Positions 1 through 6,380 of a stretch of DNA of 9,265 bases are shown here, one piece after another (position 1 is the first letter of the stretch; each line of letters begins with the position of its first letter). Under the pieces are notes generated by a model. The model had not been told where the DNA came from. It saw only the letters and a list, made by a program, of their open reading frames with translations, and ran no database searches. The position numbers were made by a program, and so were the translations under genes. This stretch comes from an uncultured Lachnospiraceae bacterium (GTDB lineage: Bacteria > Bacillota_A > Clostridia > Lachnospirales > Lachnospiraceae), in contig CANOBT010000200.1 of NCBI GenBank assembly GCA_947564305.1, positions 1 through 9,265 on the forward strand, read 5' to 3'.

Positions 1-1
1 C

Positions 2-1417
2 GGTGATTTTGATTTGATTGTAACAAAAGAAATCTCCCGTTTTGCGAGAAATACGCTTGACAGCATTTACTACACCCGTGACCTTAAAAAGCACGGCGTA
101 GGCGTTATTTTTATGAATGACGGCATCAATACAATGGACGGCGATGCGGAGCTTCGGCTTGCGATTATGTCCTCGATTGCACAGGAAGAAAGCCGTAAGA
201 CTTCCGAACGTGTGAAATGGGGACAAAAACGCCAGATGGAACAAGGCGTAGTATTCGGACGCAGTATGTTAGGCTACGATGTGAAAGATGGCAAAATGTA
301 TATCAATGAAGACGGAGCGAAAATTGTCCGTCTTATCTTCCACAAGTTCGTAAATGAGGGAAAAGGAACTCATGTGATTGCCCGTGAGCTTCGGGAGGAA
401 GGCATACGCCCAATGCGTGTCAAAGAGTGGCAGAATACGGTAATCCTGCGTATTATTCGAAATGAAAAATACTGCGGTGATTTGGTGCAGAAAAAAACCT
501 ATACGCCAGACTTCTTATCGCATGAAAAGAAAGTAAACCTCGGGCAGGAGGAATTTGTCATCATCAAAGACCATCACGAGCCGATAATCTCCCGTGAACT
601 GTTTGATAAGGCAAACCGTATTTTAGATGAAAAATCGCTCTCACAGGAGGGCAAGGCAAAACATAGTAACCGCTATCCTTTCTCTGGAAAAATTAAGTGT
701 GGCAGATGTGGTGCAAGCTATGTCGCCAGATACAAGACCCGAAAAGATGGCAGCAAATACAAAGCATGGCGTTGTTTTGAGGGAGTAAAGCATGGAAGCC
801 CTCATGTTGATAAAGCAGGAAATCAAGTCGGCTGTTCTGGAATGAGTATTCGAAATGAAGAAGCCATCCACATTATGTGCCTTGTCTGCAAACAGCTTGA
901 ACTTGACCGCCAGAAAATATCCGATAATTTAATCAAGACGATTAGTAAGGTTATTTCAATGGATATAACAGGAGCAGATATGGATACTATGGCGGAAAAG
1001 ATTAAAGCGGCAAAGAAAAAGCGTACCGATTTAATTGACCTCTATACAAGCGGTGATATTAGTCGAGATGAGTTTTCTTCTCTTAGAGCGAAATATGACG
1101 CTGAAATCAACAGCTTGAAATTTATGGTGGAGAGTATTGAAAAACAGCAGGAAGCTAAGCATAAGCAACAGGAATTGATGGCGGATATTCAAACCGCCGT
1201 TAATGAGCTTATCAGCGGCATCGAATACGAAGATGAATTTTACACACAGCTTCTCGATAAAATGGTAATCAACGACAGAGAAAACATAGATGTATATTTG
1301 AATATGCTTCCACTCAAGTGGAGCTACACGGTTGCAAAAAGTGTAAACTGTCCGCAGGGTAAATCGTCCGCTGGGAGATTCCCCGCACACAGAGCGAAAA
1401 AAAGCTTCAGCCCCTAA
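2..1417 (+). CDS. Large serine recombinase, 5' end outside window (partial)
   Basis: A site-specific DNA recombinase of the large serine family, probably the integrase/excisionase of a mobile element lying to the left. The frame is open to the first base, reading GDFDLIVTKEISRFARNT, so the true start and the catalytic serine near the N-terminus are outside the window. The rest of the resolvase-type catalytic domain is visible (SRFARN, then the helix around QEESRKTSERVKWG), followed by the Recombinase domain (FGRSMLGYDV to NEKYCGDL). A zinc ribbon starts at CGRCG near base 698, with later cysteines in WRCFEG and GCSG. A charged coiled-coil stretch lies roughly at bases 1000-1200. About 470 residues are present; with the missing 60-80 the size would fit TndX/TnpX-like enzymes of clostridial elements. 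The stop is followed at once by palindromes and a foreign gene fragment, so the element probably ends just downstream. The family is clear; the type of element is inferred. Confidence 0.93.
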   Translation, partial: GDFDLIVTKEISRFARNTLDSIYYTRDLKKHGVGVIFMNDGINTMDGDAELRLAIMSSIAQEESRKTSERVKWGQKRQMEQGVVFGRSMLGYDVKDGKMYINEDGAKIVRLIFHKFVNEGKGTHVIARELREEGIRPMRVKEWQNTVILRIIRNEKYCGDLVQKKTYTPDFLSHEKKVNLGQEEFVIIKDHHEPIISRELFDKANRILDEKSLSQEGKAKHSNRYPFSGKIKCGRCGASYVARYKTRKDGSKYKAWRCFEGVKHGSPHVDKAGNQVGCSGMSIRNEEAIHIMCLVCKQLELDRQKISDNLIKTISKVISMDITGADMDTMAEKIKAAKKKRTDLIDLYTSGDISRDEFSSLRAKYDAEINSLKFMVESIEKQQEAKHKQQELMADIQTAVNELISGIEYEDEFYTQLLDKMVINDRENIDVYLNMLPLKWSYTVAKSVNCPQGKSSAGRFPAHRAKKSFSP

Positions 1418-1457
1418 GATGCTATGCATCTCGACAGGAAGCTCCAGTGGAGCTTCC
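1418..1457. repeat. Two adjacent palindromes after the recombinase stop
   Basis: Directly after the stop codon, GATGC-TAT-GCATC (1418-1430) is a perfect 5-bp inverted repeat. Seven bases later GGAAGCTCCA-G-TGGAGCTTCC (1437-1457) is a perfect 10-bp inverted repeat. Neither is followed by a T-run in either direction, so an intrinsic terminator is unlikely. Their position between a recombinase gene and a broken host-like gene makes a recombinase binding or element-end role possible. That role is inferred. Confidence 0.5.
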
Positions 1458-1484
1458 GAAGAGTTGGAACATTTTAGAGGCTTC

Positions 1485-1601
1485 TCTACCTATATCGGTC
1501 ATGATCCCGACCACTTCTTTATAAGGCATCGAGTACCTCTGAGCGAGATAACGCATGGATGCGGAGAGCTCTCCATCCGGTCCTCCGGATTGTAATAACA
1601 G
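1485..1601 (-). pseudogene. Fragment of manganese catalase / CotJC-like gene
   Basis: The minus strand reads LLLQSGGPDGELSASMRY, then LAQRYSMPYKEVVGIMTDIG. This closely matches the N-terminal part of manganese catalases and the spore-coat protein CotJC, where the pattern GGPDGEL..S.RYL.QRY.MP......LTDIGTEEL.H.E is typical. The glutamate of the GEL segment is a manganese ligand in that family. The match stops just before the next ligand segment (expected TEE..H..E), where the sequence turns to an unrelated REASKMF and reaches TAG at 1422-1424. On the upstream side the frame meets TAA at 1608-1610, and the usual N-terminal 30 or so residues are absent. Roughly 39 codons of a gene of about 200 codons remain, so it is not functional. 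It probably marks a target gene split by recombination. The family call rests on recalled motifs. Confidence 0.7.
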
Positions 1602-1610
1602 ATAATTTTA

Positions 1611-1664
1611 TGTAATCACTGCAGTAGAAGATAGAGCAGGTGCAGTTATAGTATTGAAATTACA
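1611..1664. repeat. Nested inverted repeats downstream of second recombinase
   Basis: TGTAAT (1611-1616) and ACTGCA (1618-1623) are mirrored by TGCAGT (1641-1646) and ATTACA (1659-1664), giving nested 6-bp inverted repeats. They lie between the recombinase stop at 1698 and the catalase fragment, which is where a recombinase attachment site could sit. The arms are short and unevenly spaced, so chance is a real alternative. Confidence 0.25.
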
Positions 1665-1697
1665 GACAGTTCTTCACAATCCCTGCATTCACAGGCG

Positions 1698-3155
1698 CTA
1701 TGAGATATACAAATGAAAAACGAGCTGCTTATTTTCTTTATCCAGAACAATATCCTCCACGAGACTGCGCATAAAAGTTCCTTTTGTCTCATAGTCGATA
1801 TCAGGATTTTTAATGATATCATAGACATTCCTCACATGTGAGAGGACCGTATCTTTGGATGGCTTTTCACACGAAGAGGGCGTTTTCAGGTCTGCAATCT
1901 GCGCCTGAATGGCAGCGCGGTTTTTTTGGAGTCTCTCTTTATTTTCTTTATATTCCTCCAAAGTATCCACACCCGTTTCAAAGGCAAGGCGGATTCGCGT
2001 CTCCCGGGAGGCAAGTTTTTCAAGCTCCTGCAGCAGTGACCTGCGCTGTGTATCCAAATCCGCAGTTTTTGGAATCCGGTATTCATATTCAAAATCCATG
2101 CCGTCAAGTAACTTTTCAAAGTACTCATACACTCCGCAAATCGCTTTCTTTTCGCTGATAAAGGAAGAACCGCTGTGCATTCCCTTTGCATATTTATAGC
2201 ATTGGAATCCGCAAGTTTTTCTGTTTTTTCCGCTATAGGAAAGGGATGAGCCGCAGTAACCGCATTTGAGCAGTCCGGACAGCCAGTGTTTACAGGCGGA
2301 AATATCCCGGCGTTTTATGGGGGCATATCTGCTTTGTATTTTCCTCATGCGGGCATCGAACTGTTCTTTGGACAGACGAATTTCGTGTTCTCCTATAAAG
2401 GAATAGCCGTTCCAGACCACAAGTCCATAATAAAAGGGATTTGTCAGGATTCGTTCCATCCCTCTTGCGTCAAATGTATTGCCGCGCCTTGTCCGGTATC
2501 CCATCTGATTGAGCTGGCGCGCGATTTTTGTATAATCCTCATCATATACATCATATCGTTCAAAGATATAGGATACGATTTTAAATTCGTCTTCATTGAT
2601 AACAAACGGCTTTCCATTTCCGGCGGCCTGATAGCCGAGACACGGGGCGGCCTGATAGCCTCCCCGCAGAGCTTTTTCTTTCATTCCGCGCAGCACTTCA
2701 TCAGAGAGACGGATAGAATAGTATTCATCCATCCACTCGATGATCCGCTCGATCAGACTGCCGAAAGGCCCGTCAATGAGAGGTTCGGAAACGCTGAGTA
2801 CATCAATATTGTGCTGTTTTTTCAGTAAGGATTTGTAGACGATGCTTTCCTCCTGGTTCCGGGCGAAGCGGCTGTATTTCCACACCAGGATGACGTCAAC
2901 CGGATGTTCCGGGGATTTTGCCAGACTGATCATACGCTGAAACTCCGGCCGCTTGTCTGCCTTGCGCCCGGATACGCCGATTTCATAAAAAACTTCCAGA
3001 ATGACAATATTATTTTTTGATGCATACTCCCGCAAAAGCTTTGCCTGGGAATCTGGGGAAAGCTCCTCTTGTTTGTCTGTGCTGACCCGGACGTAGCCAT
3101 AGCCGTATTTCATGTGAAATGCATCATTGGAAGTTTGAGGGGGAAAATTTGACAT
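1698..3155 (-). CDS. Large serine recombinase (complete)
   Basis: A site-specific recombinase of about 485 residues. The N-terminal catalytic domain starts YGYVRVSTDKQEE, with the expected catalytic serine at residue 25, and continues through KYSRFARNQEES. A Recombinase domain follows (GGYQAAPCLGYQ to NPFYYGLVVWNG). Next come a zinc ribbon (LLKCGYCGSSLSY, with later cysteines in TCGFQCYKY) and a coiled coil (RRSLLQELEKLASRE to RAAIQAQIADLK). The start at 3155 is chosen because GAGGAG (3165-3170) lies 9 bases upstream; the frame is open to 3227 but without a better ribosome site. It is not a copy of the first recombinase: spacing, zinc ribbon and termini differ. It converges on the first recombinase across the catalase fragment and is divergent from the small gene at 3349. 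All catalytic parts appear intact, so it may be active. Confidence 0.95.
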   Translation of the reverse strand: MSNFPPQTSNDAFHMKYGYGYVRVSTDKQEELSPDSQAKLLREYASKNNIVILEVFYEIGVSGRKADKRPEFQRMISLAKSPEHPVDVILVWKYSRFARNQEESIVYKSLLKKQHNIDVLSVSEPLIDGPFGSLIERIIEWMDEYYSIRLSDEVLRGMKEKALRGGYQAAPCLGYQAAGNGKPFVINEDEFKIVSYIFERYDVYDEDYTKIARQLNQMGYRTRRGNTFDARGMERILTNPFYYGLVVWNGYSFIGEHEIRLSKEQFDARMRKIQSRYAPIKRRDISACKHWLSGLLKCGYCGSSLSYSGKNRKTCGFQCYKYAKGMHSGSSFISEKKAICGVYEYFEKLLDGMDFEYEYRIPKTADLDTQRRSLLQELEKLASRETRIRLAFETGVDTLEEYKENKERLQKNRAAIQAQIADLKTPSSCEKPSKDTVLSHVRNVYDIIKNPDIDYETKGTFMRSLVEDIVLDKENKQLVFHLYIS

Positions 3156-3246
3156 GGAATCACGCTCCTCATAAAGTATATAAAAGATGGCATAAAAATA
3201 GCACCTATGTATGACCGGTGTCGGCAATAGAATCCAATCCTGCCTG

Positions 3247-3286
3247 CCGCGGTTTGAAACAGCGGTTGTAAAATGTCGGTTTAAAA
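3247..3286. promoter_or_regulatory. Near-palindrome and repeated CGGTTTnAAA box
   Basis: CCGCGGTTT-G-AAACAGCGG (3247-3265) is a 19-base near-palindrome with 8 of 9 pairs matching. CGGTTT-x-AAA recurs at 3250-3259 and 3277-3286, 27 bases apart. The site lies in the 193-base gap between the divergent recombinase and the small gene, so it could bind a regulator or a recombinase. No convincing -10/-35 pair was found for either gene, and the function is inferred from position only. Confidence 0.3.
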
Positions 3287-3348
3287 GGGATGGCTTCTAA
3301 GCAATAAGTACAACCCATATTTCATAGAATGGAAAGAGGTGATATGAA

Positions 3349-3501
3349 ATGCGGGACCTAGAAATAGTAAGCATGATAAAGGTCAATGGAGCCTGGGTGA
3401 AACAGGAGGAGATACCCCGGGAAGAACTCAGTAAATTACTGGAAGAGAAGTTTGATAAAACGATGAAGGGAATCGGCTTTGACAGAGTACAAACAGTCTG
3501 A
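3349..3501 (+). CDS. Small 50-residue protein next to recombinase
   Basis: ATG at 3349 is preceded by AGAGGTGAT about 8 bases upstream; a nearer ATG at 3344 stops after four more codons. The 50-residue product begins MRDLEIVSMIKVNGAWV and has a charged helical middle (EEIPREELSKLLEEKFDKTM). It ends GIGFDRVQTV. It has no signal peptide, membrane segment or cysteine. It resembles, from memory, short conserved proteins found beside large serine recombinases in Clostridia, but I cannot name a family. It is divergent from the recombinase at 3155. An accessory or directionality factor is possible, and so is a leftover from a longer recombinase cluster whose next gene was lost, since nothing convincing follows on this strand. 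The good ribosome site and codon pattern favour a real gene. Confidence 0.6.
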   Translation: MRDLEIVSMIKVNGAWVKQEEIPREELSKLLEEKFDKTMKGIGFDRVQTV

Positions 3502-3685
3502 GGGCGGTGGAGGGGACCCGTTGCGGATGTGTCTTCGAAGAATCAAATCTGTCCATATCCAGGTCACGATCGGTAAGATTAAAGGAGTATGGCAAGTCGA
3601 AATAATGTATGTATCTATAAGCTGTGGAATCACGCTTAGAATGAAATTGAACAAAAATGTATACTAAAAAACGAATTTAAACATA
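3502..3685. other. Intergenic stretch without a supported gene
   Basis: Short open frames exist here, for example one beginning GTGTCTTCG near 3529 and one beginning ATGGCAAGT at 3591. They stop within about 16 codons. An AGGAG at 3585-3589 is only one base from the ATG at 3591, too close to be a good site. No homology was recognised. This may be decayed DNA between the small gene and the right end of a mobile cassette. Confidence 0.4.
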
Positions 3686-3712
3686 TTGGATTGTAAAAGA
3701 ATTTTGTATAAT
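3686..3712 (+). promoter_or_regulatory. Candidate promoter upstream of GH3 operon
   Basis: TATAAT at 3707-3712 is a consensus -10 with an extended TG just before it (3705-3706). TTGGAT at 3686-3691 could be a -35 with a short 15-base spacer. The next gene in this direction is the GH3 glycosidase about 160 bases downstream. The site overlaps the candidate right end of the recombinase cassette, so the operon may be driven partly by mobile-element DNA. It could also be an AT-rich coincidence. Confidence 0.4.
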
Positions 3713-3751
3713 GATGCTGACCTGATTCAATAGAACTAGGCCGGCATCATT
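3710..3751. terminator. 14-bp stem-loop, possible weak terminator or leader hairpin
   Basis: AATGATGCTGACCT (3710-3723) pairs with AGGCCGGCATCATT (3738-3751) with one mismatch and one G-U pair, leaving a 14-base loop. Only a short, broken T-run follows on the plus strand. Its left arm overlaps the candidate -10, so promoter and terminator readings conflict in part. It could end transcription from the left, or be a structure in the leader of the GH3 operon. Confidence 0.4.
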
Positions 3752-3765
3752 TCTATATGCCATAG

Positions 3766-3870
3766 TATGCAGAAATCCTGTATGATCAGGAAAGGATTGA
3801 GGCTCGTGAACTTCAAGCGGAACCCGGCAACGATACATTGTGGGAACAGAACAAACGGAAAGGAGAATGA
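3766..3870 (+). pseudogene. 3' remnant of an unknown gene ahead of GH3
   Basis: The frame reads YAEILYDQERIEARELQ, then AEPGNDTLWEQNKRKGE, and stops at TGA 3868-3870. The composition looks strongly like a real protein C-terminus. An in-frame TAG at 3763-3765 and the absence of a start show that it is not a complete gene. Its stop overlaps the first ATG of the GH3 region (ATGA at 3867-3870), a typical operon junction. The original upstream partner of the GH3 gene was therefore probably lost through deletion or insertion. The protein family was not recognised; a sugar transporter or another glycosidase would fit the context but is only a guess. Confidence 0.4.
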
Positions 3871-3908
3871 TTATGTATTATTGCAATCAGATTAATATAG
3901 ATAAGGAG
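3860..3908 (+). promoter_or_regulatory. Two in-frame ribosome binding sites for GH3
   Basis: AAGGAG at 3860-3865 is 7 bases from ATG 3873. A second AAGGAG at 3903-3908 is 6 bases from an in-frame ATG at 3915. The two starts would give products differing by 14 N-terminal residues. Confidence 0.55.
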
Positions 3909-6350
3909 ATTTCTATGGAAAAGTATTTAGATAAAAATTTATCAGCTAAGGAGCGGGCATCTGACCTGCTTGGTAAAATGAGCCTGGAAGAAAAGATGGC
4001 ACAGGTGGCAGGCATACTTGCCGTCCAGGGCAGAGAAGATGCTATGAGGATATATTTACAGCACGGAATCGGCCAGATAAGCACACTGGAATTTAGAATG
4101 TGCAAATCCATGGAAGAGGCCGCCCAATGGCAGAGGACACTGCAGGATATTGTGATGGAGAACAGCGAGCATCATATTCCGGCAGTGTTCCATATGGAAG
4201 GTCTGTGCGGGGCATTTATTCAGGATATGACCGCATTTCCTTCCGGTGTGAACCGTGGTTCGACGTTTGATCCGGAATTGGAGCAGAAAATTGGAGAGAT
4301 TGTTTCCAGACAGGAAGCGGCCTGCGGTATCACGCAGATTCTGGCTCCGGTGCTGGATATTTCCAGAGATTCCAGGATGGGCCGGCAGTCAGAGCCTTAT
4401 GGAGAAGACCCGACATTGGCAGCGGCTATGGGAACTGCTTTTACAAAAGGGATTCAAGAGACTGCGGCTGCAGGGCACCATCCGGAATCTGTTGCAAAGC
4501 ATTTTCTGGGCTTTCATAATTCCCAGGCAGGGATTCATGGTGCAAACGCAGACACAGGAGATCGTCTGTTATCGGAAATCTATGGCAAGCCGTTTCAGGC
4601 GGCAATACGGAATGCAGGTCTTCGCGGGGTGATGCCTTGCTATTGCTCCGTCGGCGGACTTCCCATTCATGCGTCCAAGCACTATCTGACAGATTTGCTT
4701 CGAACGGAAATGGGATTTGAGGGCGTCGTAGTTTCTGATTACAGCGCAGTAGAGAATGTATATCAGGTGCAGCATGTAGGTGAATCGAAAGAGGAAGCAG
4801 GGCTGCGCTGTATGAAAGCCGGGATGGATGTAGAACTCCCGATGCCGTCCTGTTATAGTGAGGAAATGCAGATGCGTTTTGCAGAGGGAGCAGAAGATAC
4901 GGCAGTACTTGACAAAGCGGTCCTGCGGATTCTGGAGGCGAAGTTCCGTATGGGACTTTTTGAAAATCCCTATGCTCTGACAGGGGAAGAACTGAAGAAA
5001 GCCGCACATCATGAAGAGGATGCTGAAATTTCAAAACAGGCGGCACAGGAGTCTCTGATTCTTCTGAAAAATAATGATGTGCTTCCCCTTACCGGGAAAG
5101 AAAAGACAATCGCAGTTATCGGACCACATGCGGAGAACGCACGTTATTATTTTGGCGGATATACACATTTATCGATGATGGAAGCAGTCCATGCGGCAGC
5201 CAATTCTATGGCAGGAGTCGGTGCAGGGGGAAATACTGCAGGCATTCAGATGGAGCGGGTTCCAGGGACGAATGTACAGGTAGATGAAACCGAAGAATTT
5301 AAAGAAGTATTGAGAAAGTTACATCCGGAATGCAGGAATCTGGTAGAGACTTTAAAAGCAGAGTTACCGGAAACCAGGATCCTCCATGCGGCAGGGTATC
5401 CGAAAGCAGGAGCAGATGCATCTGGATTTGAGGAAGCGCTTTCTATGGTCAGAGAGGCGGATGCCGTGATTCTGACATTGGGAGGTAAAAACGGTTCCGG
5501 TTCTGTGGCAACTATGGGTGAGGGAGTAGATGGAACGGATATCAATCTTCCGCCATGTCAGGATGCATTTATACGGGAAGCAAAAAAGTATGGGAAACCA
5601 TTGATCGGAGTTCATTTTGACGGAAGACCGGTTTCCAGTGATACGGCGGATGAACTTCTGGACGCACTCATTGAAGCGTGGACTCCGGCAGTATTCGCCG
5701 CAGAAGCAGTCGTAAATGTCTTGACTGGGGCTTACAATCCTTCCGGGAAACTGCCGCTTTCTGTGGCGCGGTCAGCGGGACAGATTCCGATTTATTATAA
5801 TCATCCCAACGGTTCCGCATGGCATCAGGGAGCAAGTATTGGATTTCAGGATTATGTGGATATGCCCCACACTCCCCGGTATTTCTTTGGATATGGACTG
5901 TCATATACTATATTTTCGTATCAGAATCTGATGTTGGAGAAAAAGAGGGTAAATCCGGCAGAAGATTTGAAGATTTCTCTGACTGTGAAGAACACCGGAG
6001 AAGTATCCGGTACGGAAGTAGTGCAGTTATATCTGCGGGATGAACAGGCTTCCATGACCCGTCCGGTGAAGGAACTGCAGGGATTTGCAAGAGTGGAACT
6101 TGCACCGGGGGAGGAAAAGAGAGTGGAATTTATCGTCAGTCCCAGCCAGACGGCATTTTTGGATGAAGATATGCGCTGGAAAATCGAAAAAGGAGAGATA
6201 AAGGTGCAGGTGGGAGCTTCTTCGGAGGACATCAGACTGGAGGATGCATTTTATATCAATGAAGATTTGTGGGTCGAAGGAAGAGAACGCAGATTTTATG
6301 CAGATGCGAGGATTTTGTTTGAAAATCCTGCGCTTCCCGACATTTTTTAA
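3873..6350 (+). CDS. Glycoside hydrolase family 3 (beta-glucosidase/xylosidase type)
   Basis: An exo-acting beta-glycosidase of about 825 residues with no signal peptide, so probably cytoplasmic and acting on imported oligosaccharides. The order is GH3 N-terminal barrel, alpha/beta sandwich, then fibronectin-III-like domain. In the barrel I see SEPYGEDP, KHFLGFH, and GVVVSDYSAVEN, whose aspartate (about residue 289) is the expected nucleophile. The sandwich domain starts near residue 393 (LLKNNDVLPL). ATMGEGVDGTD contains the likely acid/base glutamate (about 550). FFGYGLSYT leads into the FnIII domain (VKNTGEVSGTEVVQLYL). The start at 3873 has a well-spaced AAGGAG; ATG 3915 is equally plausible and starts nearer the conserved region (MEKYLDKNLSAKERA). 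The stop is 30 bases before the next gene, suggesting an operon. Exact sugar specificity cannot be read from the sequence. Confidence 0.95.
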   Translation: MYYCNQINIDKEISMEKYLDKNLSAKERASDLLGKMSLEEKMAQVAGILAVQGREDAMRIYLQHGIGQISTLEFRMCKSMEEAAQWQRTLQDIVMENSEHHIPAVFHMEGLCGAFIQDMTAFPSGVNRGSTFDPELEQKIGEIVSRQEAACGITQILAPVLDISRDSRMGRQSEPYGEDPTLAAAMGTAFTKGIQETAAAGHHPESVAKHFLGFHNSQAGIHGANADTGDRLLSEIYGKPFQAAIRNAGLRGVMPCYCSVGGLPIHASKHYLTDLLRTEMGFEGVVVSDYSAVENVYQVQHVGESKEEAGLRCMKAGMDVELPMPSCYSEEMQMRFAEGAEDTAVLDKAVLRILEAKFRMGLFENPYALTGEELKKAAHHEEDAEISKQAAQESLILLKNNDVLPLTGKEKTIAVIGPHAENARYYFGGYTHLSMMEAVHAAANSMAGVGAGGNTAGIQMERVPGTNVQVDETEEFKEVLRKLHPECRNLVETLKAELPETRILHAAGYPKAGADASGFEEALSMVREADAVILTLGGKNGSGSVATMGEGVDGTDINLPPCQDAFIREAKKYGKPLIGVHFDGRPVSSDTADELLDALIEAWTPAVFAAEAVVNVLTGAYNPSGKLPLSVARSAGQIPIYYNHPNGSAWHQGASIGFQDYVDMPHTPRYFFGYGLSYTIFSYQNLMLEKKRVNPAEDLKISLTVKNTGEVSGTEVVQLYLRDEQASMTRPVKELQGFARVELAPGEEKRVEFIVSPSQTAFLDEDMRWKIEKGEIKVQVGASSEDIRLEDAFYINEDLWVEGRERRFYADARILFENPALPDIF

Positions 6351-6380
6351 AATTACTGTAGCAGGAAGGAGCAGATTAAT

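Noticed and set aside
1031..1429. 132-codon minus-strand open frame opposite the first recombinase
   Set aside because: It is antisense to conserved coiled-coil coding sequence; no independent support.
3155..3636. 12-bp direct repeat TGGAATCACGCT at 3155-3166 and 3625-3636
   Set aside because: A 12-mer pair is expected a few times by chance in a window of this size, and the left copy spans the recombinase start codon, so it is not a convincing att pair.
3591..3641. Short frame MASRNNVCIYKLWNHA
   Set aside because: Only 16 codons, with the AGGAG too close to the ATG and no similarity recognised.
3479..3667. 62-codon open frame after the small gene
   Set aside because: It starts at a TTG inside the small gene, has no ribosome binding site and shows no recognisable protein pattern.
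4441..5046. 201-codon minus-strand open frame inside GH3
   Set aside because: It is antisense to a clear GH3 domain and has low-complexity, non-protein-like composition.
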